From Anastrepha obliqua (taxonomy: Eukaryota; Arthropoda; Insecta; Diptera; Tephritidae), in NCBI RefSeq assembly GCF_027943255.1, contig NC_072893.1:22156001-22220000 (forward strand): a stretch of 64,000 bases of DNA. Direction: 5' to 3'. Shown here piece by piece: positions 20,041-30,578 of this stretch; the stretch's first letter is position 1; every line of letters starts with the position of its first letter. Under the pieces are notes generated by a model. That model did not search any database, was not told the origin of the DNA, and was given only the letters and a program-made list of their open reading frames with translations. The position numbers and the translations under genes were made by a program.

Positions 20041-20290
20041 TTAACCCTCTACGGCATGAATTAATGAAGCTTACAAAAAAAATGTTTCACGCTGGAAATA
20101 ACTTTATTTAGATAATTGTTAATAAGACGTAAGACAGGAAAAATAAAGAAAAATTTGTATATTTTTTGTTTTTGTTTACGAAACCATATTTAAAAAATAG
20201 TTTTAAAATACAAAAAGCAATTGAAAAGCGGAAAAATTTTAACATCTGACGAGAAAGATGAGTATATCAACTCCATGAAAACATTTTATA
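20041..20290 (+). mobile_element. Partial TTAA MITE (TTAACCCT family 2)
   Basis: It starts TTAACCCTCTACGGCATGAA. It then matches the inverse of the right end of the element at 25588-26085 in order: 'aaataactttattta', 'ataagacgta', 'tttacgaaacca.attt', 'caattgaaaagcg', 'aagaaagatgNgtatatc' and 'gaaaa.attt'. It is cut at about 20290 by a LINE fragment. Non-coding. Confidence 0.65.
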
Positions 20291-20905
20291 CGTTTTACGG
20301 GGGCATCCTTAACAACCTGTTGTCTACTCCTGGAAAGATGAGCCTCGCGCTGGCTTAGTGCGCAAACTTGCAAAGTCGTGAGATTTTTCTAGCCAAGCGT
20401 ACATCGGATGCGCTCGAGGGAACTTATACGGCTAGCAAAGCTGCAGATATCGAGTTTCGTGGATGTTCTTACCGAGCCTTATCCGTTAGGTATCCGTGTG
20501 GTGAGACTTGGAAAGTCCTTTCTGCAGAAACTGTTTACCGGAGGAGGGGGGATCATCTCAGCACTTTCTTCTCAGCTGCTCTGCTCTCGCCGGACTAATA
20601 TTCAGACAAATTGTTGGTTAAAACAAATATAATTAGCCACCGTGGGTCGCAAACCAAAGCCCCTTCTTCCTTTTTTCCTTTGTTTGGTTTATTTCCCTCT
20701 ATTTTTCCTGTGTACGGAATCACAATTTGTCAAAACAACATCAAGACGCATGCCACAAATAGAAGGAGGAGGAGCTCGGTCAAACACCCAGAAAGAGTGT
20801 AGGCGCAATTATTGTATATATACGTATATATGGCATCACAATGGACGAATTTTGATTCTTTGTCTAAGTGAGCCTCTCGCGTGGACAGCTATTTTCCCAA
20901 CCCAA
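20291..20905 (+). pseudogene. LOA-like LINE 3' end, interrupted by SINE fragment
   Basis: Mixed frames give SSQHFLLSCSALAGL near 20545-20600, equivalent to SSHHLLLSCPALAGL at 54520-54570 in the better copy. After a pyrimidine-rich stretch and a SINE fragment, 'ctttgtctaagtgagcctctcgcgtgg' matches the 3' UTR of the 54.8 kb copy ('ctttcgtccaagtgagcccactctctggg'). It is the C-terminal tail plus 3' UTR of an old insertion. Confidence 0.55.
20730..20815 (+). repeat. 5'-truncated SINE fragment
   Basis: 'caaaacaacatcaagacgcatgccacaaatagaaggaggaggagctcggtcaaacaccca' is the 3' third of the SINE, without head or A and B boxes. It lies within the 3' UTR of the LOA-like fragment, so it inserted after it. 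Confidence 0.7.
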
Positions 20906-21440
20906 TATTGGGTATATCGATTGGTTGCGTTAACTCAGCGCGCATATCATGAAAAATATTGTGGCTGTACTGAACTCACAGCCAGTACAATTCGTAGCCT
21001 CTCGTAGCACCGGCTCATGGTAGAATATCTGATATCTATCAAATCAAATTATCTCATCAATACTTTTACTGAAATTAAGTAATCAGTAAAAGTTTACGGT
21101 AGCAAGCTAAATTGCAATATTAGTAAAAATTATATATGCTGCATTTTTACTGCTACTGCAAAGTGCTCATAGACACCGACAGACCTTGAGAGGAATATGT
21201 AATTATTTATAATAAGAATTAAAAATCGGTACTAATATTTTATCAATTCGTTTTTTATTTGCAGGAATGACTACGCAAAGTGATTTGCTTCAAATTTGTC
21301 GGCTTTAAACTTTTTTCAAGGTATGAAATTTTAAAACTCCCATTATATTAAATATTGTACTGATCGCTGAGCTCAGTTTTCATTTGTGAATGTATTCTCT
21401 GTTAACAAAAAGAACATATTTTTAAGTAAAAAGAACTTAT
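20906..21440. other. Spacer, no gene seen
   Basis: No recognisable repeat or coding domain. Confidence 0.5.
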
Positions 21441-22020
21441 GTTACCAGGTTTTGGAGAACTTTTAATTTCGATGTGGTACAGTCTTGTAAAAAATACATT
21501 TGGATGCACTTACCTTACGTTTTTAAATTTTTTTTTTTTTTGCATTTTTTTTTATTTGATTTTTTAAATGAAGAACCTTTCAAGAATATTCTGTGAAAAT
21601 TTTAGATGAATCGGAGCAAAACTTACAAAGATACAGCCATGTAAGTGTTGCTACCTACCTGGCTCAACCGCGTTTAGCGTTAGCGTTAAAGCGTTTTTCC
21701 CACAACTTACTTTTTCAAAGCCGGTGCCCTCATAACTTTGAAATTTTGAACACTTTTTCTGTAGATGTTTTACAAGGTAACGCCGAAGAGTTTTTTTCGA
21801 ATTTGTTGATACTTTTGTTTTTACGGTAACTAATTCACCGATTTTTTACGCGAAAATCGTGTTTTTGACTTTAACGTGTTCCCAAAAATCGAAAAAATTT
21901 TAATTTCAAAAAACCCTCTCGGCGAAAACGATTATCTAACGAAATAACTTTGGTTTTTTGATTTCAGATAATTTAACACCGAGTTATGAGGGGCAGATCA
22001 TACAGATAACCTATCCTAAC
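21441..22020 (+). mobile_element. Diverged TTAA-type MITE copy, ends not found
   Basis: It has the family's internal order: 'gtgaaaattttagatgaatcgga', 'gctaccta', 'gcgttaaagcgtttttcccacaac' (core, mutated), 'taactaattcaccgatttt' and 'gatttcagataattt'. Neither TTAAGGGG terminus is visible. The open frame at 21593-21829 is a by-product. Confidence 0.4.
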
Positions 22021-22083
22021 CAATATTGATTCGTGCCCTACAAATTCTTATCATACCACCTTTGTCAAAAAGTTCCCGGAATA

Positions 22084-23353
22084 CGAGGTGTGTTCAAAAA
22101 GTATCGCGAATTTTGAATTTCGATTTTTTTGTGGCGATATGTTAGTACTCATGTCTTTCACTCATGCCGACGAGTTCGGCCATTTTCAATGTTCAGTTAA
22201 TTGTTGACACCTGCTTTGCTTGCACGTGTTTCGGCTCGTCTTCGATTTTTACCTATTCCAAAAGATGGATCAAAGAACCTGTATCAAATTTTGTGTGAAA
22301 AACGAAATTAAGTGTGCGGATGCATTCCGAATGTTGACTGTCATACGGAGAAGCTACTTTGGACCAAAGCAACGTTTATCGGTGGTACAAAATGTTCTCA
22401 GAAGGGCGAGAAGATGTGAACGCCGTAAAACGTGCCGGACAGCCGAGCATTTCAACAACAGACGTAAAAATTGATAAAGTGAAGAAATACCAAAAAGAAG
22501 TATTGGCCAATCGTCGAATCACCGTTAGAGAAGTTGCTGAGGTCCTAGACATGTCGATTGGCTCGTGCCATTCGATTTTTTTTTTCAATGGTTTCAGCAT
22601 GAGACGGGTCGCCGCAAAATTCGTACCAAAACTGCTCAATTTCGACCAAAAGCAGCATCGCATGAACATTGCCAATGAGATGTTGGACTCTGTCCGCGAC
22701 AACCTAAATTTGCTCCAGAGGGTCATAACTGGTGAAGAATCGTGGGTTTATGGTTATGACGTGGAAAACAAAGCTCAATCATCTCAGTGTAAGCTGCCAC
22801 ACGAACCAAGACCGAAAAAAGCGCGCCATGTTCGGTCGAATATAAAAGTTTTGCTTACCGTTTTCTTCGCAGGGGTAATTGCAGAGGCATTGTGCATCAC
22901 GAGTTCTTGGCACAGGGTAAAAAGGTCAAAAGGAATATTACCTGCAAGTTATGCGCAACTTGCGCGAAGCAATCCGCCAGAAACGCTCGGATTTGTGGAA
23001 GAACAAAAATTGACTCTTGCATCACGATAACACCCCTGCTCACATATCGTTGCTTGGGCGCGAATTTTTGGCCAAAAACAATACACAGCCACCGTATTCC
23101 CCAGATCTGGCCCCCTGTGATTTTTTCTTGTTCCCGAGACTCAAGAGGCTCATGAAAGGACGACGCTACGCTACGATTGACGAGATAAAGGCGGCATCGA
23201 AGGAGGAGCTGAACAAGACAAAAAAAAAATTATTTTTTGAAGTGCTTCGAAGATTGGAAAAAACGTTGGAACAAGAGCATAATATCTCATAATATTTATT
23301 AATAATTAAAAAAAAATAACACAAAACTCGCGATACTTTTTCAACACACCTCG
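22084..23353 (+). mobile_element. Mariner element, near full length, inactive
   Basis: Inverted termini of about 27-30 bp begin CGAGGTGTGTTCAAAAAGTA; the right copy differs by a few bases. TA flanks the left end at 22082-22083. At 1,270 bp it is the expected mariner size. The transposase inside is broken by frameshifts and a stop (see 22265-23292). The good ends suggest it could once have been cross-mobilised. Confidence 0.9.
22265..23292 (+). pseudogene. Mariner transposase with frameshifts
   Basis: The start at 22265 gives MDQRTCIKFCVKNEIKCADA. A frameshift near 22340 leads to the long frame YRWYKMFSEGREDV...KRAGQPSIST, then VAEVLDMSIGSCHSI. The first catalytic block is ITGEESWVYGYD, where the usual aspartate after TG is glutamate. 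Frameshifts near 22870 and 22945 and a TGA in place of tryptophan near 23015 precede HHDNTPAH. Only 30 residues separate this aspartate from that of SPDLAPCDFFLFP, against 34 in the family, which points to a 12-bp deletion near 23080. Inactive. Confidence 0.9.
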
Positions 23354-24760
23354 TTTATAAAAATCATCAACTGCAATGCACTTTTGCCAGCGTTTGATCC
23401 AGTTTTCGAAACATTTCTGGAACTCTATTTTCGGCAGAGCCATCGATTTTACCATCACTTCCTTTCGCCTGTTAAAATACCTTCACCGTAGGGGTTTTTT
23501 GACTCACTCAAACAGTTAAAAATCACAGAGGGCCATATCAGATGAATTCGATGGCTGGTTGGTGGTTTTCCTTCCGTTCTTGATCAAAAATTCACGGATT
23601 GTGATGGCACCGGGCGACGGCGCATTATCATGGTGCAAAATCCACGAGTTGTTCTCCCACAAATCCCTTCTTTTTTTGCGAATTGCTTCACGTAAACGTC
23701 TGAAAGCGTCAATTAATAGTCCTTATTAACTAGCTGACCTTCCGTGGTCTTCGCTCATTCGGAGCTCTCCCCTCATTGACCAGATGTCTGGATTGTGTGT
23801 CGTACTAATAAACTCACGTCTCGTTTCCAGTAATGATGTGTTTGTTGAACTTTAGCTGGGATTCAGCCAACGCTATCAACGCGTTTCCTTTGTTTTGCAT
23901 GGCGTTCAGGTCTTTTTGGACCCACTTTGCCGCAACGCGAGCCAAACCCAAGTCGTTAACTAAAGTGTTTTCCAAACAGAGGTGTCATTTTGATATTCAA
24001 AGAAAAATGATATTTTTTAATATAAATGATCGGATGTTTATTTTATTATAAAGAGGAAGGTATGCCGTTAGTAGTGGAAAATAACATCAGGCAAATGACC
24101 ACCACGACCACGCTTACAGGACAATACCCTTTTCATGAAATTTTCCATAACCGAATTGCAAAGTGACTGCCCTATGTCCTTGATAGCCTCAAGAATTCCA
24201 TCTTTGAGGTCTTCAAACAACTCTGGGCTGTTGGCGTAGACCTTTCACGTGGCTCCAAAGTAAAAAGTCTCAAGTTGTTAAATCACAAGATCGCGGTGGC
24301 CAATTGTGATCACCTCTTCGAGATATAACACGGTCCGGAAACTTTTTCCATAAAAGATCAATGGTTTGGTTGCGCCGTCTTGTTGAAAATAAACGTTGTC
24401 CAGATCAATACCATCCAATTCCGGCCATAAAAAATAGTTAATCATCTCTCCTGTTTAACACCTAACACCTGTCAAGTCCTCTGCCAGCTCTTTGATAGTT
24501 AATTTGCGGTTATTTCAACTTTTCTTTCACTTTATTGATGTTTTCATCAGTTCCATGTTCGATGTCGACGCCCTGCGTACGACTACGTTCGTTATTCTCG
24601 ATGGACTTACGATCTCTTCTGAAGCGTTCATGCCACTCGTAAACGGCTGTTTTCTTGAGAGTATCATTACAGAAATAGTTTCCCATAATAATATATACAT
24701 AATATTTCTAAGGTTCTCGCATCCATTTTTAACTCAAAATTCAATACAAACTCGTTCCAT
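23345..24760 (-). pseudogene. Mariner transposase split by another element
   Basis: The start codon is at 24760 (MERVCIEF, stop, VKNGCENL). The N-terminal block is TLKKTAVYEWHERFRRDRKS, then TDENINKVKEKLK and RAGRGL. The frame resumes near 23975 with VNDLGLARVAAKWVQKDLNA. The first catalytic block HIITGNET has asparagine for aspartate and a stop at the tryptophan. The second is WILHHDNAPS and the third is SSDMALCDF. Between the halves sits a DD41D-type fragment. It is highly decayed. Its right end abuts the mariner ending at 23353. Confidence 0.75.
23978..24468 (-). mobile_element. DD41D-type Tc1/mariner fragment inside mariner
   Basis: Minus-strand frames give YFLWPELDGIDLDNVYFQQD followed by GAT (second catalytic aspartate), a broken stretch, VYANSPELFEDLKDGILEAI, NSVMENFMKRVLSCKRGRGG and HLPDVIFH. 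The same tail type occurs at 44765-45650. AGGTGT is shared, inverted, at both proposed ends. The N-terminal half is missing, so this is a deletion copy. The host mariner frame continues on either side. Confidence 0.6.
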
Positions 24761-25019
24761 TTTTAAAATTTAAAAAAATCGAAAACACATGCAGAGGTAG
24801 ATTTACCCGAGGCGGCAATAAAATTTTGGGATGGATGTAATCCCAATCCCATGTGGCCATGAACCACAGAAAAAAAAATCAAATCAGTTTACTTAGAGCG
24901 TCGCCTGGCTGTTATTTCGCGAACTTGTTGATCAAGGTGTATAGACCCCGTTGCAAAATTGCCACAAGCCACTAGTTTTTTTTTAATATATTTCATACTA
25001 CAATCAAAAAACTATAACA

Positions 25020-25310
25020 AATAATTAGATTTGCAAACTTTCTCAAAATTTCATCATAACTTTCCGCTTTTCAACCAATTTAAATTTTAAGAATTTTTCT
25101 GGGTATGCAGTTTGTAGCCCATTGAATTTAAGTACAGCAGAGCATAAGTTTAAAGTGACTGCAAAATACCGTTGATTGTTGGAATTTTTATTTTGCTTAC
25201 GCTTTTTCTTCCATGCAAAATTTCTATACTCGCACTTTTTTAAATGGAAGAGGAAGCCGATCAAAAAATGTTTTTTTTTTCTGGAATTCTTCTGCAAAGT
25301 TATGATATCC
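25020..25310. repeat. Dispersed repeat X, copy 1
   Basis: It shares a colinear stretch with 47770-48010: 'cttttcaa.c', 'ttttctgNgtaNgcagttt', 'tagcccattgaattt.agta.a.ca.agc', 'aagttt.aagt.act.caaaataccgtt' and 'ttccatNcaaa'. The family is unknown, with no termini or coding capacity. The minus-strand open frame at 25043-25297 is not conserved in the other copy. Confidence 0.6.
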
Positions 25311-25587
25311 TACAATTTTTGGGTTCGAGAAATTCATTTATGATGTTTATTTCTACCTAAAATTTACGCTACGTGAAGCTGTTGTAAAGCTTTTCATATT
25401 TTTGTGGTTCTTTAATAAAACAAAAATAAATTTCTTACTACAATATTTTTCAGCCTGAGAGATTCATTTTTGACAAAGTTTGTTATTCTAGACAAAATTA
25501 CAGTTATATATATATTTTCCCGTGCTTTCTAGGTGGAACATAGGGTCTCAATCTTTCTTTTCGTTCCAGTTCCAGTAATTCATAAGT

Positions 25588-26085
25588 TTAACCCTTTACC
25601 GCACATGAGCCCATTCAGGGTATTTCACTTTTGATTCAATTTTGTTTTCAAATCAAATATCATAAAATAATTCAAATTATTTTAATTCATCAAATATATA
25701 TTTAGCAAAAATAAAAGGCAAAAAAAGGGAATATGATTTTATGATATTTCGAAATAACCTCACTTTTGTGCGAGTGGGTGAAAAAGCAGAATTTCTGTGC
25801 AAGTGATTTATTTTCAAAAAACGATAACAGAGTAAAACGTAAGTACTTTTTGACAAAAACAAATATTTTCAAGGTGTCGATATACCCATCTTTCTTGATG
25901 GATAATAATATTTGCGCTTTTCAACTGTTTTCTATACTTTTTAACTAGTTTTTTTAAATGGTTTCGTAAAAACAAAAAACGAAAATATAAAACTTTCTTT
26001 TAATACGTCTTATCGATAATTAAATAAAGTTATTTGCACAAATTTTTTTTTCAACGCTTGTTCAATTTATGCAGTAAAGGGTTAA
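25588..26085. mobile_element. TTAA-flanked MITE, family 2 (TTAACCCTTTAC ends)
   Basis: The left end TTAACCCTTTACCGCACATG and the inverted right end TTAACCCTTTACTGCATAAA share about 15 bp. TTAA lies at 25588-25591 and 26082-26085. It is about 498 bp, AT-rich and non-coding; the small open frames inside are on both strands and show no domain. The TTAA target points to piggyBac-type mobilisation. A partial copy lies at 20041-20290. Confidence 0.75.
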
Positions 26086-26189
26086 GGCATGATGACCTAC
26101 TCATCGGAGACTATGGATTCGAGAGTGTATATATTATATTTGGGTATCAAAATATCAGGCAATAACGATACACCATTGACAATAACTGA

Positions 26190-26627
26190 TAGAGTTTTAA
26201 GTCAAAATTATTATCTCGTGACCGAAAGTTAAGGATATACAAAACCTTGATCCCCCATGCTTCCCTATGGTTGCGAACTATGGACCCTAAAAACTATTGA
26301 CATTAATCAGCTTATCAGGAATTTGAAAGAAACGTATGTACATATATGGACCTGTAAGACTTCAAGACGGCACCTATCGAATTATATACATATAATCATG
26401 AGCTGGAACTGTAAGCAAAAAACGAGACTGTGATAAGGTTTATAAAATCTCAGATGATAGGATGGCTTGGGCACGTGTTTAGAATGCCTAAGGAGAGAAC
26501 AACTCGAAAGACAGTTCAATTACGCCCTGTTGGAGGCCGAAGTAGAGGAAGCCGCAGAAAGAGATGGTTCGAAGTCGTGGAAGTTGAACTAGAAAAGCTG
26601 AACGTGCGGCGGTGTACGGAAGTAGCC
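26190..26627 (+). pseudogene. RTE-like LINE reverse transcriptase, C-terminus
   Basis: Frames give KIYKTL-like 'RIYKTLIPHA', YGCELWTLKTI (with a frameshift), FERNV, LQDGTYRI-like text, and then the open frame MIRFIKSQMIGWLGHVFRMP followed by RPVGGRSRGSRRKRWFEVVE and LEKLNVRRCTEVA. 'IRFIKSQ...WLGHV.RM...K' is the conserved C-terminal motif after the reverse transcriptase in RTE-type and related LINEs. The 3' part is cut at the TTAA of the next MITE. Confidence 0.65.
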
Positions 26628-26740
26628 TTAAGGGGTCCCGGCGGTCTAGAAGTTTCAAAAAATCGATATTTGTTTTTTTTTTTTTTGATATTTCAAAAGT
26701 ATAGGCTTTTAAAAATATATATGATGCTAAGAAGGAGAAG
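26628..26740 (+). mobile_element. TTAA-type MITE, left end only
   Basis: TTAAGGGGTCCCGGCGGTCT is followed by 'agaagtttcaaaaaatcgata' as in the other family members, but the copy is lost after about 110 bp. It inserted into the RTE-like fragment. Confidence 0.6.
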
Positions 26741-26975
26741 AAGGGTTAAGATGGATAGTGAATTAACCTCCGCATCCGAGCTTAGGTCCAGCTGGCGAAG
26801 CGTATGAATTTCTTCCTCGCTGATGGAAAAATTACATCGCCTTGACTCTTTAACTTGCATTTTTTCTAGGTCAATTTCAATAAAAAATAGGATTTTTTTT
26901 TTAGTTATTTATTCATTTAGTAAATCAAGAAATGCAAGGTTTATAACAGACTACATAGTATTTGTATGAATTATA

Positions 26976-27841
26976 CACATGGTAGAAAAAGTCTGCGTTC
27001 ACCCACTGTTATAAAGTATTAAAATAATTTAACGTGTTTATTTTAAAACTCTCAGTTATTTCTTTTCACTTATTTCAAAGAAAATTATTCGTAGAGGGTA
27101 TGAACAAAATTTTTTGGAGTTTGAGCTGCGTCGTGTTCAGATAACGGGATTGTAGTACAGTTACTTAAATAGGCTGAGCAGAAAAAGTGTGCGTTCATTT
27201 CGAATAGTGACGATTATTTGCATGGCAAGTGCAATCAAACTGGGACTCGGTGAAAGATTTATTTTCCAACAGAACAACGACCTGAACCACACAGCAGAGA
27301 TTGTTAGGTTGTGGTTGTTGTAGAATGTTCCAAAACAACTTCGCACACCCCCACAATCACCTGACCTTAACCCCATTGAGCACTTATGGGACGTTCTAGA
27401 AAAAAAAAAATACGAGAGCGTACAATAACTAGCAAGGAAATGCTTAAGAATGCGCTTAAAGAGGAATGGGAAGCCATAAGTCCAGAAATAACAGCCAAAC
27501 TAGTTAGATCAATGAAAAGACGCCGTTATAGAAGTCATAAAAAGGCGTGGATATCCAACTAGCTATTAATTTTAAAACATTTCTATGATCTTAAGCCTTT
27601 AATTTTATTATTACTGAAGTGAAAGCAAACTTTTTCCGTTTAGTTTGAATGGCCCTTTTAATTTTATGTGATCTCATTTTAAATTTGATTTTGTTATTGG
27701 TAGCGAAATATGTGTGATAGTTACGTTTAAGTGAACTTAATAAAACTCATAAAAAAAAATTTCTGAAATATTTATTGTTTTGAACTTTTTCTAATGCAAA
27801 GAATATTTGCATAGGTGAACGCAGACTTTTTCTACTATGTG
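26976..27841 (+). mobile_element. Tc1-like element, internal deletion derivative
   Basis: The inverted termini, CACATGGTAGAAAAAGTCTG and CACATAGTAGAAAAAGTCTG, continue as CGTTCACC. TA flanks sit at 26974-26975 and 27842-27843. It is 866 bp and contains only the C-terminal third of a Tc1-type transposase. Confidence 0.9.
27190..27560 (+). pseudogene. Tc1-like transposase C-terminal part
   Basis: Plus-strand frames give SAIKLGLGERFIFQQNNDLN, then HTAEIVRLWLL. The second catalytic aspartate (expected QQDNDPKH) reads as asparagine. Next comes SPDLNPIEHLWDVLEKK, which keeps the final acidic residue, and a helical C-terminus (MLKNALKEEWEAISPEITAK). The N-terminal DNA-binding and first catalytic regions are deleted, and a poly-A run near 27403 shifts the frame. 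Confidence 0.85.
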
Positions 27842-28166
27842 TATATACCTACATGTTTCGATACTATTTAACGAAATCAGTAAGTCATAATTTGAACTTA
27901 AATTTAGATAGCAATAAATTAAAAGCCAAAGAACTTGAATTCATTCAGTGCTCTAACGAAAGTTGCTTTCAAAGTATAAACAGTTCTAACCCGCTCTAGA
28001 ATCAACACATCATTACTCCGAAGATTTTTTCGTGGTATGTGAAAATGAATGTGCTCTAAGAGTAAAGGCGAGTCAACTGCTCCATTTATAATACCGAAAA
28101 CAAAGCAGAGTGAAAGTATACTTCGTCTACTTTGTAACGATTTTAAGTTTAGTAATGCACACCTTG

Positions 28167-29166
28167 CTCTGTTAGAATTGGGAAGGACCTCTCCGAGCCG
28201 TTTGATACCAAACGAGGTTTCAGACAGGGTGACTCGCTGTCGTGTGACTTCTTTAACCTGATGTTGGAGAGCATCGTACGAGCCGCAGAACTTAATCGCT
28301 CAGGCACAATTTTTTATAAGAGCGTACAATTGCTGGCGTATGCCGATGATATTGACATCATCGGCCTTAACAACCGCGCTGTGAGTTCTGCCTTCTCCAA
28401 ACTGGATAAAGAGGCAAAGCGAATGGGTTTGGTGGTGAACGAGGACAAAACGAAGTACCTCCTGTCTTCAAACAAACAGTCGGCGCACTCGCGTATCGGC
28501 ACCCACGTCACTGTAGACAGTTATAATTTCGAGGTTGTAAAAGACTTCGTCTATTTAGGAACCAGCATTAACACCGATAACAATGTCAGCCTTGAAATCC
28601 AACGTAGAATCTCTCTTGCCAACAAGTGCTACTTTGGACTAAGTAGGCAATTGAGCAGTAAAGTCCTCTCTCGACGAACAAAATTAACACTCTACAAGAC
28701 TCTCATCATGCCCGTCCTAACGTATGGCGCAGAAGCTTGGACGATGACAACATCCGATGAAGCGACGCTTGGAGTGTTCGAGAGAAAGATTCTGCGTAAG
28801 ATTTTTGGACCTTTGCACGTTGGCAACGGCGAATATCGCAGACGATGGAACGATGAGCTGTATGAGCTTTACGACCACATAGACATAGCGCAGCGAATAA
28901 AGATCCAGCGGCTACGTTGGCTGGGTCATGTCGTCCGAATGGATACAAACGCTCCGGCTTTGAAAGTATTCGATGCGGTACCAGCTGGTGGTAGTAGTGG
29001 AAGAGAAAGGCCTGCTCTGCTTTGGAAAGATCAGGTGGAGAAGGACTTGGCTTCACTTGGTGTGTCCAATTGGCGCCGGTTAGCACGAGAAAGAAACGAC
29101 TGGCGCGCTTTGTTAATCTCGGCCAAAATCGCGTAAGCGGTTATCGCGCCAATTAAGAAGAAGAAG
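28167..29166 (+). mobile_element. 5'-truncated RTE-like LINE with 13-bp TSD
   Basis: The insert is exactly 1,000 bp, flanked by AATGCACACCTTG at 28154-28166 and 29167-29179. It ends with a short (AAG)n tail. The minus-strand Jockey-like frame resumes on either side. 5' truncation, a simple-sequence tail and a target duplication are what target-primed reverse transcription produces. The clean frame inside makes it one of the youngest insertions in the window. Confidence 0.9.
28168..29136 (+). pseudogene. RTE-like reverse transcriptase, C-terminal 320 residues
   Basis: One uninterrupted frame runs from the truncation point to a stop. It carries FDTKRGFRQGDSLS (RT domain), the intact active site LLAYADDIDIIG near residue 50, VVNEDKTKYL, DFVYLGTSI, then the post-RT region LTLYKTLIMPVLTYGAEAWT, LGVFERKILRKIFG, LRWLGHVVRMD and ALLWKDQVEKDLASLGVSNW. 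The endonuclease and early RT motifs are missing because of truncation. The first ATG in the frame is at 28261, but that is unlikely to be a real start. The clade is inferred from the FERKILR..GHV.RM tail. Confidence 0.85.
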
Positions 29167-29712
29167 AATGCACACCTTGTTTTATATAAAGGAATCGGAT
29201 CAGTGAAGTTCAAAGATCTAAGTGCAAATTTCTTTCGAATGCGTTCAAGTCTATTGATGTGGCATTGATGATGAGCCTCCAAATAAAGACGGCATACTCC
29301 AACTTGGATCGTACGAGTGAAGTAAATAGTGACTTCAAAGTATAAGGATCCGCAAAGTCGAAAGGAAACCGCCAATAGAAGGCAAATGTAGGATACGATA
29401 TGGCGATATGACTAAGAAACTAAAAGGTGTGAAATTGAAATTTGAAATGGTCGAACCAAGGAGCACATTTGGTGGCTCCTAAAACACTCAGGCTAAAAAG
29501 CCCATTGTATTCAAAGCTCTGGAAAGAGGGTAGATAGTCAAGGAGGGAAGGAGAAAAGTATCACAGAAAGAGATAGGAAAGAATAGAGACAGAGATAGAG
29601 ATAGTTAGTCCTGTGAGAATTTTCCAGATTCTTTGGCAAATCTGTAAATATCCTCCAGTTATAGGACAACCGAAAGGTAGAGTCGAAGATTACTCCCAAA
29701 TCAGTAATTTCA

Positions 29713-30578
29713 TTAAGGATTAGGGATAGTCAGAATTTTCCAAAAATTAGTTTTTTTCATTTTCTTAAAGTATAATCTCTTAAAAATATTGTGTGAAAAT
29801 TTGAAGTCAATCCGACAAGTACTGTTTGAGTTATTCAACAATTAACAAAGGGCGCTCGGGTGCTCCGGAGCCTATAGCCAAACTTTAAATGCGTTTTTCT
29901 CAAAACTATGTTTTTTGCGGCGGCCGCCGTAGCCGAATGCGTTGGTGTGTGATTACTATTCGGAATTCACAGAGAAATCGTTGGTTCGAATCTCGGTGAA
30001 ACACCAAAATTAAGAAAAACATTTTTCTAATAGCGGTCGCCCCTCGGCAGGCAATGGCAAACCTCCAAGTGTATTTCTGCCATGAAAAAGCTCCTCATAA
30101 AAATATCTGCCGTTCGGAGTCGGCTTGAAAGTGTATGTCCCTCCATTTGTGGAACAACATTAAGACGCACACCAGAAATAGGAGGAGGAGCTCGACCAAG
30201 CACCTAACAGAAGTGTACGCGCCAATTCGGGGTTTTTCTCGAAAATCTGAAAAATATTTCCTGAGGCCGCCATATTGTTAATTAAAAAAAGCCTCTATCA
30301 GGCACAAGATTATCTATTAATAAAACTAATTTCTCTTGTCCGATTGATTTTAGATGAATCTCCAAGGACTTGTGATGATTACCGCAAGGGACTTCTGGAG
30401 AAACGGCAGCGATAACTTTTACAATTATTAAATTTTTTTTAAATTTTGCTAAAATCAAGTCGAAACTTGATGTATTAATGCTATACTTTTATTTTTGTAA
30501 AATAAAACAATTGACTAGCGAAAAAAATTATTGAAAATCATCATTTTTTCGGGCCTCTGACTACCCCTAACCCCTTAA
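29713..30578 (+). mobile_element. TTAA-type MITE holding a SINE
   Basis: The ends are TTAAGGATTAGGGATAGTCA and the inverse of TTAAGGGGTTAGGGGTAGTC, with TTAA at 29713-29716 and 30575-30578. The core 'aaactttaaatgcgtttttctcaaaact' is at about 29880. A SINE splits it just after that core. It inserted into the Jockey-like element, whose minus-strand text resumes with EITDLGV on the far side. Confidence 0.85.
29922..30226 (+). repeat. tRNA-derived SINE, full length, inside MITE
   Basis: Box A TAGCCGAATGC and box B GGTTCGAATCT occur at the same spacing as in the copy at 17196, and the body matches it closely, ending 'gtgtacgcgccaatt'. No convincing flanking duplication is seen; the left flank is 'tttttgcgg' and the right is 'cggggttttt'. 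Confidence 0.85.

Noticed and set aside
28706..29086. 126-codon minus-strand frame opposite the RTE-like RT
   Set aside because: It is the antisense shadow of a clear reverse transcriptase frame.
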